From Ruania alba (lineage in GTDB: Bacteria; Actinomycetota; Actinomycetes; Actinomycetales; Beutenbergiaceae): 64,000 nt of DNA. A program made the position numbers and the translations under genes. Location of the stretch: assembly GCF_900105765.1 (NCBI RefSeq), contig NZ_FNTX01000001.1:930001-994000 (forward strand). The letters are read 5' to 3'. This document shows positions 54,065-62,281 of this stretch, in pieces. A model generated the notes under the pieces. That model had not been told where the DNA came from. It made no database searches and saw only the letters and a program-made list of their open reading frames with translations. The first letter of the stretch is position 1. The number at the start of each line of letters is the position of its first letter.

Positions 54065-55307
54065 GTCGAGCCCCACGCAGCGCGTCGGCGCGGCGCGACT
54101 GGGGTGCGGACGACTCCGAGTCGCCGATCCTGCACGTGGACATGGATGCCTTCTTCGCCTCCGTAGAACTGATCGATCGGCCGGAGCTGCGAGGCAAGCC
54201 GGTGATCGTGGGGGGCCGACAACGTGGGGTGGTCTTGGCGGCCACCTACGAGGCGCGCGCCAGTGGAGTGCACTCGGCGATGCCGATGACCCGTGCGCGC
54301 GTGCTGTGTCCTCAGGCCATCGTGATACCCCCGGATCACACCCGGTACCGGGAGGTGTCCCGGGCCGTGATGAGGATCCTTGGTGACATCACGCCGGTGA
54401 TCGAGCCGCTGGGCATCGACGAGGCGTTCCTGGACGTCTCCGGTGCTCGTCGGCGTCTCGGGCCACCCAGCATGATCGGGCAACGGCTGCGAGAACGGAT
54501 CGCCGCTGAGCTACGCGTTCCGGCCTCCGTGGGGATCGCCTCGACCAAGTTTGTCGCGAAGCTCGCCTCGAGCCATGCCAAACCTGACGGGCTCTTGCTC
54601 ATCCCGTCCGGGGCGACCCTGGCGTTCCTGCACTCCCTCCCCGTCGGCGCGCTCTGGGGGTGGGCGAACGCACGGCCGAACAGCTGGGGCGCCTCGCCAT
54701 CCGGACGGTCGAGGAACTCGCGAATACGCCGCCGGACACGTTGCAGGCGGCGATCGGGCGGTCGGCCGGTCGCCGCCTGATGGATCTGGCGTGGGGGCGA
54801 GATCCGCGTGCGGTCGAGCCGGTACGGCGGGAGAAGTCCATCGGCCACGAGCAGACGTTCGCCGAGAACCTGACTGATCCCGCTGACCTGGCGGCAGTGC
54901 TGTTGGATCAGGCGCACCGGTGTGCCGCACGACTGCGTGCCGGGGAGGTCTTCGCCGCCGGAGTGGCGATCAAGGTGCGGTACGCGGACTTCACCACGTT
55001 GACCCGATCTCACGTGCTGGACACCCCGACCGACGTCGCGCACGAGATCTATCTGGCCGCCCGTGATCTGCTGGCCGGGGTGAAGGTCCCGTCCGGGGGC
55101 GTCCGCTTGCTCGGCGTGCGGTGCGAGTCACTCAGCGACGCCGCCAGCACTGCTGTTCAGGTTCGTCTCGATGATTCCGGTCCAGAACGACGTGACGCCG
55201 AGGTCGCGATGGACCGGATTCGACAGCGATATGGATCGAGTTCGCTCACGGCTGGGTCTTTGGTGTCGGTCCCAACTACCGCGATCGCCCGCGGCGACTT
55301 ATCCTGA
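54061..55307 (+). pseudogene. dinB: DNA polymerase IV, frameshifted
   Basis: Y-family translesion polymerase. The frame from 54061 encodes the palm and fingers: HVDMDAFFASVE (Asp27, Asp29), YEARASGVHSAMPMTRA, GIDEAFLDVSG (Asp120, Glu121), ASVGIASTKFVAKLAS, up to LPVGALWG near 54660. The thumb and little-finger domain (GERTAEQLGRLAIRTVEELANTPP and onward) continues in another frame to 55307. One extra G in the GGGGG run at 54656-54660 restores LWGVGERTAEQ, the family sequence, and a protein of about 415 residues. Co-transcribed with the HEPN gene under LexA. Confidence 0.9.
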
Positions 55308-55357
55308 GAGGGACACACCCTGCAGGTGGGGTGACCTGGAACCGATCGGGAGGTGAC

Positions 55358-55729
55358 ATGCCTCTCTCCGAGTACGAGCAGCGCGTGCTGGAGCAGATGG
55401 AGCAGCAACTGCGCTCCGACGACCCCAAACTGGCCAACGCGATCTCTGGCGCGGCGGTGCGGCGGCCCCGGAATGTTGTGCTCGGCACGCTCCTCGGCCT
55501 TGCCGGCGTCGGCATGCTGGTGGGCGGCGTGGCCGCGAACATCCTAGTGCTGAGCATCGTCGGCTTTCTTGCGATGTTCGGTGGTGTGATGCTCGCCATC
55601 TCACGCCCGCGCACGCAACCCAGCGACGAGGCGACGCCAGACAATGTACGGCCGATGCGACGCAAGTCGGACGGCTCGTTCATGACGAGGCTCGAGGAGC
55701 GCTGGGACAAGCGCCGGGACGAGAGCTAG
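55358..55729 (+). CDS. DUF3040 membrane protein
   Basis: A 123-residue actinobacterial protein: conserved start MPLSEYEQRVLEQMEQQLRSDDPKLA, two adjacent membrane helices (about 43-60 and 63-82) and a basic tail (RRKSDGSFMTRLEERWDKRR). Members are nearly always encoded near mraZ and the dcw cluster, suggesting an envelope or division role, but none is established. GGGAGGTG precedes the ATG. Confidence 0.9.
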   Translation: MPLSEYEQRVLEQMEQQLRSDDPKLANAISGAAVRRPRNVVLGTLLGLAGVGMLVGGVAANILVLSIVGFLAMFGGVMLAISRPRTQPSDEATPDNVRPMRRKSDGSFMTRLEERWDKRRDES

Positions 55730-55732
55730 GTG

Positions 55733-57904
55733 CTAGTCCTCTCCATCCGGTCCACGGCGTAGGCCCCGTTCGATCTCGCGTACCCACGTCGTCACCTGCG
55801 ACCGGGTCGGCTCCGTGGGGGCGGCCCGGTACCTGCGTGCCTCGACGGCGCGTGCCAACGCGTGCAGCGCTGCGCTGCCCGAGGTGCTCATGAGATCGGT
55901 GCCTGCCCGCGCGTAGGACCGTGGGGTGCCGTCGGGTCGGGTCGGGACGCCGGCTCGGCTCAGACGATGCAGCACGTGCGTCCACGCAATCTCCACACCG
56001 CGGGCACCCATGCGTTCACGGCGCCGGAGGATGAGCGTGAGAGCGGTGGCGAGCCCGATCAGCAGCACCAGACCAGCCGCTGCCAGCTCGCGCCGGTCGT
56101 TCGCTGTGCTGTCGGCCGAGGCGGTGCCTTCGTCGTCCGTGGGCTCGTCCGTCTCCTCCGGTGCGTCGGTCGTCGACGGGGACTCGCTCGGGTCTTCCGA
56201 CGCGGTTTCGGAGTCGGTGGGCTCGGTTGTGGGGGGAGTCTCGGGCGCCCAGTCCGGGCTCGTGCCGGTCTGTTGCTGCGGCGTCGGTTCGAACCGGACC
56301 CAACCCACCTCAGGAAAGAGGATCTGCGGCCACGCGTGTGCCGAGTGACTGCCGATCTCCCCACCGCCGTCGACGCTCTCGCCGGGGAGGTAGCCGATCG
56401 CGAGACGGGCGGGAAGGTCCAGGCTGCGCGCCAGCATCACCATGGTGGTCGCGAACTGGACGCAGTACCCGCGCCGGTCGTCGAGAAAGTCCCACACCGC
56501 GTCGGTGGTCCGGACGGCGGTGACTGACTCGGTGTAGGTGAACTCGTCCGGGTCTCGCAAGTAGTTCTGCAGGGCCAACGCCTCGTCATAGCCCGTCTCG
56601 GCGTCGGCGTCCGCCACGATGTCTCGTGCGAGGGCGGCGATCTCGTCGGCATAGCCGGTGTCCGGGACGGCGAGCCAAGAGGGATCACTGTCTTGCTCGC
56701 GTGGGTCGAGGTCGCGCAACCGGTTCGGGTCGAGATTGCGTGGATGGATCGTCACCTCGTAGCGGAGCGGTTCCCCGGGGCGGGTGCGGTCAACGACGAG
56801 CTCGTCCGTGTCCGGGTAGTAGGTGAGGTTCTCCGTGTCGTCGGCGGTCTGGACCGATCGCGGTTCGTCAGGAAGGAGGAGTCGATCCTGACGGAGGTCG
56901 AGCACCGTGATCTCGACCGTCCGGCTCAGGGCGCTCGAGGTGGGGGTCGGCCAGAGGATCTCATCGTCGGCGTCCACAGGGCTCGTCGTGCGCTCCGCGG
57001 TGCGATCCCAGGTGGAGCCGTCGAAGTCGGACAGCGTGTAGGCATGCAGGGGCCCGAGGTCTGCCGGTGCGGCTCCCGTATAGGTGATGACCGTCTCCTC
57101 CTGGGATCGCACCAGGTCATCGCGCAGGTCGAGCCCGAGCTCCAGTCGGGTCGCGCTGGCTGCTCCGAGCTCGGCCGGGCTGTGGATCCGGACGGGGTTG
57201 GGGATCCGCAGCAGAGCCGGTGCCGCCACCAGCGCCAGCACCAGGCACGCCACAGTGGTGACGACGACGCCTGGCCACCATGCGGGCGATCGGCGACGGT
57301 TCGTACCGGCCGGGCCGCGGTTCCCTCGGCCGGCGGTCCGCACGCGTTCCGGAGCGGCCGCGGTGGCGAGCACGGCGAGGAACGTCGCGCCGGTGACGAC
57401 CAGCACACCCGTACTGACGCGGGCGTCGAGCAGCACGGGTATCGACCACAGGGGCAGAACCGGCACCATCGACCAGGCGGGTGCACGAGAGCCGACACCG
57501 ACGAGCTCGGTCAGCAGGAACGCGAGGGTCGCCCCCGCGCTGACCAGCAGGCCGACGCCGGGATGATCAGCGATGGGTGGCAGGACCACCTGGGTGTGGG
57601 CGATCGCCGACTCGATGACCATGCGGAGATAGGCGATCGTGGTGCCGTCCGGGACCCCTGGGACCGCGGCGACGTCGAGTGTGTACCACCCGTGCAGGAA
57701 CAGTGCCGCGACCACCGTGGCCACCAGGGTGGGGCCGAGGACCGAGCGCACCACTCGGCGCAGCGCCACCAGCACCGCGCTCGTCACCAGCAGCGTGCAC
57801 GCCGTGGGAAGGATCCAGAGATCGGGCAGGACGAGCGTAGCGAGAGACCAGGTGCTCGCGATCACCAGTCCGGCCACAGCGAGGGTGCGCGCCGCCCCGA
57901 TCAT
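55733..57904 (-). CDS. TgpA-like transglutaminase membrane protein (DUF3488/DUF4129 type)
   Basis: A 723-residue protein with five to six N-terminal membrane helices, an extracellular transglutaminase-like domain (Cys in DDRRGYCVQFATTMVMLARSLDLPARLAIGYLPG; His in SHSAHAWPQILFPEVGWVRFEPTP), an acidic Ser/Thr/Glu linker (about 555-620), one further helix (about 630-650) and a cytoplasmic C-terminal domain. Third gene of the MoxR-DUF58-TgpA operon; overlaps DUF58 in an ATGA. Proposed roles of such operons are in protein or envelope modification; not demonstrated here. Confidence 0.9.
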   Translation of the reverse strand: MIGAARTLAVAGLVIASTWSLATLVLPDLWILPTACTLLVTSAVLVALRRVVRSVLGPTLVATVVAALFLHGWYTLDVAAVPGVPDGTTIAYLRMVIESAIAHTQVVLPPIADHPGVGLLVSAGATLAFLLTELVGVGSRAPAWSMVPVLPLWSIPVLLDARVSTGVLVVTGATFLAVLATAAAPERVRTAGRGNRGPAGTNRRRSPAWWPGVVVTTVACLVLALVAAPALLRIPNPVRIHSPAELGAASATRLELGLDLRDDLVRSQEETVITYTGAAPADLGPLHAYTLSDFDGSTWDRTAERTTSPVDADDEILWPTPTSSALSRTVEITVLDLRQDRLLLPDEPRSVQTADDTENLTYYPDTDELVVDRTRPGEPLRYEVTIHPRNLDPNRLRDLDPREQDSDPSWLAVPDTGYADEIAALARDIVADADAETGYDEALALQNYLRDPDEFTYTESVTAVRTTDAVWDFLDDRRGYCVQFATTMVMLARSLDLPARLAIGYLPGESVDGGGEIGSHSAHAWPQILFPEVGWVRFEPTPQQQTGTSPDWAPETPPTTEPTDSETASEDPSESPSTTDAPEETDEPTDDEGTASADSTANDRRELAAAGLVLLIGLATALTLILRRRERMGARGVEIAWTHVLHRLSRAGVPTRPDGTPRSYARAGTDLMSTSGSAALHALARAVEARRYRAAPTEPTRSQVTTWVREIERGLRRGPDGED

Positions 57905-59052
57905 GGCATTGCCCCGAGCAATGTGGACCAGGTCTCGTCGGCGGGAGTCCCGGCCTCGACCGTATGCACCACCCATCCCGCGTCGGCGAGGCGTTCGACC
58001 ACCTCGGGCGATCCGTCGACGACCAGTGCGAGGCGGTTCCCCGTCCAGGTCGTGAGGGTGCGGACGGTTTCTTGCGTCGGGGAGCGCAGGGCTGCGATCG
58101 CGAGTCCTCGATGCATGGGCTCCGGGTGAGGCGCGCCGAACCGTGCTCGGGCGAACAGGTCGAGCAGCTCGCCGGTGTCCCCGAGGCTCACCGTGCCGGA
58201 GCGCTCCGGGTCGCCTGGGTTGGCTCCATCGGTGTGCGTGCCGGGCACTGTCCAGGCCAACGTGAGGTGCAGTCGGTACCCCGCCTCGATCAGAGCCACG
58301 GAGAGCGAGGCGGTGGTGCTGACGAGCCACTCCGTGGGTGAGTCCGAGCGGGGGTCCTCCGCCGGTCCGAGATCGAGCACGATCGAGGCGGTGCGGTCCT
58401 GAGCGGGTTCGTCCTGGCGGGTGAGCAGCTCGCCGTGTCGTGCTGACGCGCGCCAGTGCACCCGGTGCATGTCGTCCCCCGGCTGGTACTCGCGCAGGGT
58501 GAGGTCATCCGGGGCGCGCTCCGGGCGGCCGTTCTCGGTGTGCACGGACTGATGGTCGGCCCACAGGCGGACCAGGGCGGAGACGTCGGCCACGACCGGC
58601 CAGACCAGCAGTTCGTCGGTGCCTCGTGCGGTGCTGCGACCGCGTGCCAGGATCAGCGGATCGGTGTGCACCAACGTGGCGGGCCCGAGCTCATAGGTGC
58701 CACGCATCGGCGGTCGGAGCGTATAACCGGACGCGTCGGTGCTGCCGCGGTGCAGGGCGCCCGGGATCCGTTCGCGCAGACTCGTCCACGCGTCCAGGGT
58801 CCCCGAGGTGATCTGCGGTGCTACCCGCACGGTGTCCCCAGCGGTGGGGCGCACAGGTGTGACCTGGCGCCGCAGGGATACCTGCTGGCCGTGTGCGCGT
58901 CGAACGATGAGCCAGGAAACGCTCACCAACGGTGTCATCAGCGCGAGGGCAGCCAGGGTGGCGATCACCGGCGATCGCATCGCCGTCGCCAGGAAGGCCA
59001 GCGCCAGGCCACTGAGCAGCAGGCCGGCACCGCGGGCAGTGGGGCGCATCAC
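57901..59052 (-). CDS. DUF58 protein
   Basis: A 383-residue protein with two N-terminal membrane helices (about 9-27, 30-50), and the DUF58 domain centred on LTLREYQPGDDMHRVHWRASARHGELLTRQDEPAQDRTASIVLDLG, which resembles a von Willebrand A-type fold. Partner of the MoxR ATPase encoded just upstream; the pair is thought to work as a chaperone for membrane or secreted complexes. Start GTG 59052 or ATG 59049, neither with a ribosome-binding site, consistent with coupling to the MoxR gene 3-6 bp away. Confidence 0.9.
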   Translation of the reverse strand: MMRPTARGAGLLLSGLALAFLATAMRSPVIATLAALALMTPLVSVSWLIVRRAHGQQVSLRRQVTPVRPTAGDTVRVAPQITSGTLDAWTSLRERIPGALHRGSTDASGYTLRPPMRGTYELGPATLVHTDPLILARGRSTARGTDELLVWPVVADVSALVRLWADHQSVHTENGRPERAPDDLTLREYQPGDDMHRVHWRASARHGELLTRQDEPAQDRTASIVLDLGPAEDPRSDSPTEWLVSTTASLSVALIEAGYRLHLTLAWTVPGTHTDGANPGDPERSGTVSLGDTGELLDLFARARFGAPHPEPMHRGLAIAALRSPTQETVRTLTTWTGNRLALVVDGSPEVVERLADAGWVVHTVEAGTPADETWSTLLGAMP

Positions 59053-59055
59053 CGG

Positions 59056-60009
59056 TCAGCGGTGGGTCGGGATCGTGCGCGCGATCTCGGTGAGGACGTC
59101 CGCGGCCGAGGTATGGGCCAGCTTGGCCGCGCGGGTGAGTGCGATCCGATGACCCAGCACCGGGTGGATGAGTGACTGGACGTCGTCGGGCAGGGCATGA
59201 TCGCGACCTGCCATCAGGGCGACCGCGCGGGCCAGGGCGACCAGGTGCAGCCCGGCGCGCGGGGAGGCGCCGAGTGCCAGTGCCGGGTGCGCTCGGGTGG
59301 CACGCACCAGATCGAGCACGTAGCCGAGCACAGGTTCGGCGACGTGTACCTGCTGGACCGCGGCCATCACCTCGTGCACGTCCGCCACGGCGAGTACGGG
59401 GCGAATCTGCTCGAGCGGGTTGTGGCTGCCGCCCGTGGCGAGCAGCTCGAGCTCGTGCTGCTGCGGCGGATAACCCACGGTGATCTGAGCCATGAACCGG
59501 TCCCGCTGGGCCTCGGGCAGGTGGTAGGTCCCCTCCATCTCCACCGGGTTCTGCGTGGCGATCACCATGAACGGACGGGGCAGTGCGTGCGTGGTGCCGT
59601 CCACGGTGACCTGGCGCTCAGCCATGCACTCCAGCAGTGCGGACTGAGTCTTCGGAGAGGCTCGGTTGATCTCGTCGCCGATCACCACGGTCGCGAAGAC
59701 CGGACCGGGGTGGAAGTCGAAAGCTCCCGTCTCCTGGCGGTAGACGGTCACGCCCGTCAGGTCACCGGGCAGTAGGTCCGGGGTGAACTGGACGCGACCG
59801 ACCGATCCCTCCACCGATGCTGCGAGTGCCTTGGCGAGCGTGGTCTTGCCGACGCCGGGCACATCCTCCAGGAGGAGGTGCCCCTCGGCGAGAAAGGTGG
59901 CGATCGTCGTCCGGACCGCATCGGGGCGGCCACGAACCACCTGCTGGAGGTTCTCCTCGAGACGCGCGATCGAGCGGGCGGCCCCGGTGATGTATCCCTG
60001 CTCGGTCAT
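59056..60009 (-). CDS. MoxR-family AAA+ ATPase
   Basis: A 317-residue AAA+ chaperone ATPase: Walker A DVPGVGKTT at about 49-57, TPDLLPGDLTGVTVY, Walker B VVIGDEINRASPKTQSALLECMAERQVTVDG, sensor MVIATQNPVEMEGTYHLPEAQRDRF and the C-terminal lid. Head of the MoxR-DUF58-TgpA operon. TAGGCT 7 bp before the ATG suggests a leaderless transcript. Confidence 0.94.
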   Translation of the reverse strand: MTEQGYITGAARSIARLEENLQQVVRGRPDAVRTTIATFLAEGHLLLEDVPGVGKTTLAKALAASVEGSVGRVQFTPDLLPGDLTGVTVYRQETGAFDFHPGPVFATVVIGDEINRASPKTQSALLECMAERQVTVDGTTHALPRPFMVIATQNPVEMEGTYHLPEAQRDRFMAQITVGYPPQQHELELLATGGSHNPLEQIRPVLAVADVHEVMAAVQQVHVAEPVLGYVLDLVRATRAHPALALGASPRAGLHLVALARAVALMAGRDHALPDDVQSLIHPVLGHRIALTRAAKLAHTSAADVLTEIARTIPTHR

Positions 60010-60016
60010 GGAGGCG

Positions 60017-60022
60017 AGCCTA
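60017..60022 (-). promoter_or_regulatory. leaderless -10 element of the MoxR gene
   Basis: Minus-strand TAGGCT ends 7 bp before the ATG at 60009. Confidence 0.5.
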
Positions 60023-60093
60023 CGTGCCTCACCGGTCTCGTCCTGCCTGGTTCACCGAGCCGAGCCACGGTTCCGGTCTGATGCCGCACGCTT

Positions 60094-60111
60094 CCTCCAC
60101 TTCGCTCCACC
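60094..60111 (-). repeat. reverse-oriented MraZ-box-like repeat, copy 1
   Basis: CCTCCACTTCGCTCCACC, on the minus strand two GTGGAG units with 10-bp period. It recurs exactly at 60813-60830 and differs by one base over 16 from the forward array in the mraZ promoter. Confidence 0.6.
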
Positions 60112-60165
60112 TGCTCTGACCTGCACTTCTACGGCTGGACAACGGATACACGCCGGTGTTGGCCA

Positions 60166-60197
60166 TTGAAAGTGGAGTGAAGTGGAGTAATGTGGGG
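60166..60197 (+). promoter_or_regulatory. mraZ promoter with MraZ-box array
   Basis: TTGAAA (60166-60171), a 16-bp spacer and TAATGT (60188-60193). GTGGAG at 60172, GTGGAG at 60182 and GTGGGG at 60192 have an exact 10-bp period and occupy the spacer and -10, the classic MraZ autoregulatory arrangement. Confidence 0.85.
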
Positions 60198-60228
60198 GCA
60201 TCCGGAGGGTGTGGGAAGGAGGTGGACC

Positions 60229-60657
60229 GTGTTTCTCGGTACGTACGAGCCGCGACTGGACGACAAGGGCCGCCTGATCCTGCCCGCCAAGTTCCGAGAG
60301 CCGATGGCTGGGGGGATCGTGATCACCCGTGGCCAGGACCGGTGCCTGTACGCCTACCCCCGGGTCGAGTTCGAGCGAATCCTGGCGCGCATGCAGGACG
60401 CGTCGACGACCTCGAAGCGCAACCGGGACTACATGCGGGTCTTCCTCTCCGGCGCCTCCGACGAGATCCCGGACAAGCAGGGCCGGGTCACGATCACCTC
60501 AAACCTGCGCAACTACGCCGGTCTGAGCCGTGAACTCGCCGTGATCGGCGCCGGCACGAAGGTCGAGATCTGGGACCTGGCGTCCTGGAACGCCTACTTG
60601 GACGAGAACGAACAGGCCTTTGCCGACATCAGCGAGGAGGTGCTTCCCGGCCTCTAG
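60229..60657 (+). CDS. mraZ: transcriptional regulator MraZ
   Basis: DNA-binding regulator of the dcw (division and cell wall) cluster, 142 residues, with two SpoVT-AbrB-like halves: [19 protein letters not shown] and [22 protein letters not shown]. The GTG at 60229 is 6 bp after AAGGAGGTGG; an earlier ATG at 60190 overlaps the operator. It binds repeated GTGG-type boxes, present in its own promoter and in reverse around it. Confidence 0.97.
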   Translation: MFLGTYEPRLDDKGRLILPAKFREPMAGGIVITRGQDRCLYAYPRVEFERILARMQDASTTSKRNRDYMRVFLSGASDEIPDKQGRVTITSNLRNYAGLSRELAVIGAGTKVEIWDLASWNAYLDENEQAFADISEEVLPGL

Positions 60658-60691
60658 CTCCCACCCACCACTGACAGCTCCCACCCACCAC
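60656..60691. repeat. 20-bp-period direct repeat after mraZ
   Basis: AGCTCCCACCCACCAC occurs at 60656-60671 and 60676-60691, beginning at the mraZ stop. On the minus strand each copy contains TGGGT and TGGGA, the core of MraZ boxes in other bacteria. Confidence 0.6.
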
Positions 60692-60756
60692 CCTGCTTGG
60701 TCTCTCACCGCAACTCTGACGCACTTCCCCGGCGCCAGAGCAGGCGGGGGGAGTCC

Positions 60757-60785
60757 TGGTCGGGTGGTGGAGGGCCACCCGACCA
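60757..60785 (+). other. hairpin between mraZ and rsmH
   Basis: A perfect 11-bp stem (60757-60767 with 60775-60785) and a 7-nt loop, no T-tract. It may be an attenuator or mRNA-processing element inside the dcw leader. Confidence 0.6.
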
Positions 60786-60812
60786 TCTGCTTCACACCGG
60801 GCGAAGACCGCC

Positions 60813-60830
60813 CCTCCACTTCGCTCCACC
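60813..60830 (-). repeat. reverse-oriented MraZ-box-like repeat, copy 2
   Basis: Exact 18-bp copy of 60094-60111, 59 bp before the rsmH start. Confidence 0.6.
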
Positions 60831-60888
60831 ACAGCACCGACGTCCCACTCACCAGAACCACCCGAGAACCAGGAAGGCCACGAGCGTG

Positions 60889-61866
60889 ATGACATCGCAG
60901 GACCGGCACATCCCCGTGCTGGCCGAGCGGTGCCTTGACCTGCTCGAGCCAGCGTTGACCGGCGACGGCGCCGTCCTCATCGACGCGACACTCGGCCTCG
61001 GCGGACACGCCGAGGCCGCATTGCGTCGGTTCGAACGACTGCGCGTAATCGGGATCGACCGTGACCCCGCGGCCATCGCCGCGGCCACTGCTCGCCTCGC
61101 AGACTTCGGCGACCGGTTCCAGGCCGTGCACGCCGTCTACGACGAGATCGGCGAGGTGGCGGCCGCGCACAGCTCCGGGCACGGCACGCCTGGCACTGTT
61201 GACGGCATCCTGTTCGACCTCGGTGTCTCCTCCATGCAGCTCGACGAGACTGAACGGGGCTTCTCCTACGCACGCGACGCACCGCTCGACATGCGGATGG
61301 ACCAGAGCAGCGGCCGGAGCGCTGCCGAGCTGATCGCGTCCGCGTCCGAGTCCGAACTGCGTCGTATCCTGCGCCACTACGGCGAGGAGAAGTTCGCCCC
61401 CCGGATCGCGGGCGCGATCGTTCGCACCCGTACCGAGCGACCGATCACGCGTACCGGCGAACTGGTGGAACTGGTGCGGGAGAACATCCCGCACGCCGCC
61501 CGGCGTACCGGCGGCAACCCGGCCAAGCGCACCTTCCAGGCCCTGCGGATCGCGGTGAACGCAGAGTTGGAGGTGCTCCAGCGCGCGCTCCCGGCCGCTC
61601 TCGGCGCGCTCGCCGTCGGGGGGCGCATCGTCGTCGAGTCCTACCAGTCGCTCGAGGACCGTCTGGTCAAACAAGCGTTGGCGGCCGAGGCACGCTCGAG
61701 CGCGCCGGTCGGTCTGCCGGTCACGCTGCCGCAGCACGAACCGTCCTTCCGCCTCCTCACCCGAGGAGCCGAGCTCGCCGACGACGCCGAACTCGCCCGC
61801 AACCCCCGATCCGCCTCGGTGCGCGTGCGCGCCGCCGAACGACTTCGTGAAGGGAGCCCCTCATGA
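60889..61866 (+). CDS. rsmH: 16S rRNA (cytosine-1402-N4)-methyltransferase
   Basis: Methylates the N4 of C1402 in the decoding centre. The 325-residue protein has [14 protein letters not shown], the SAM motif DATLGLGGH (about 32-40), [20 protein letters not shown], the DAPLDMRMD motif and [15 protein letters not shown]. Start ATG 60889 or GTG 60886; AGGAAGG lies 8 bp before the latter. Second gene of the dcw cluster; the 231-bp gap after mraZ is long and carries repeats and a hairpin. It overlaps the ftsL-like gene by 4 bp. Confidence 0.96.
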   Translation: MTSQDRHIPVLAERCLDLLEPALTGDGAVLIDATLGLGGHAEAALRRFERLRVIGIDRDPAAIAAATARLADFGDRFQAVHAVYDEIGEVAAAHSSGHGTPGTVDGILFDLGVSSMQLDETERGFSYARDAPLDMRMDQSSGRSAAELIASASESELRRILRHYGEEKFAPRIAGAIVRTRTERPITRTGELVELVRENIPHAARRTGGNPAKRTFQALRIAVNAELEVLQRALPAALGALAVGGRIVVESYQSLEDRLVKQALAAEARSSAPVGLPVTLPQHEPSFRLLTRGAELADDAELARNPRSASVRVRAAERLREGSPS

Positions 61867-62270
61867 GCGCTCTGCCGTTACGAGCCTTCCAGGCGCCTCC
61901 TGGTCGGGGAAGTGCCGCCGGATGGCGTCCGCGGTTGCGGCTGGTCCGGGCTCCTGAACCGGGCCGCAGCCGTGCACCGTTCATCGTCATGTGCCTGGGC
62001 ATCCTCGGTGCCGCGTTGCTCGGGGTGCTCTTGCTGAACACCGCGATGGCCGCCACGTCCTACCAGATCCACGAGCAACGGATCGAACTGGCCCAGCTCA
62101 CCGAGACGCAGCAGGGGCTGGCTCACGAGGCAGACCGGCGGGCGTCGCCCACCCAGCTGGAGCAGGCGGCCCGGAGAATTGGGATGGAACCGGCCGAGGA
62201 CATGCGTTACCTGGTGCTCGAGGATCAGTCGATCCTGGGCGAGGGTGACGGACTGGTGAGCGAGGACTGA
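61863..62270 (+). CDS. FtsL-like cell-division protein
   Basis: A 135-residue bitopic membrane protein: basic N-terminal region (1-38), one helix (about 40-62, [25 protein letters not shown]), then a coiled-coil stretch ([30 protein letters not shown]) ending in [17 protein letters not shown]. That layout and its place between rsmH and ftsI identify it as the FtsL equivalent, although primary-sequence conservation of FtsL is low. Starts in an ATGA with rsmH. Confidence 0.85.
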   Translation: MSALPLRAFQAPPGRGSAAGWRPRLRLVRAPEPGRSRAPFIVMCLGILGAALLGVLLLNTAMAATSYQIHEQRIELAQLTETQQGLAHEADRRASPTQLEQAARRIGMEPAEDMRYLVLEDQSILGEGDGLVSED

Positions 62271-62281
62271 GGGGACAGGCG

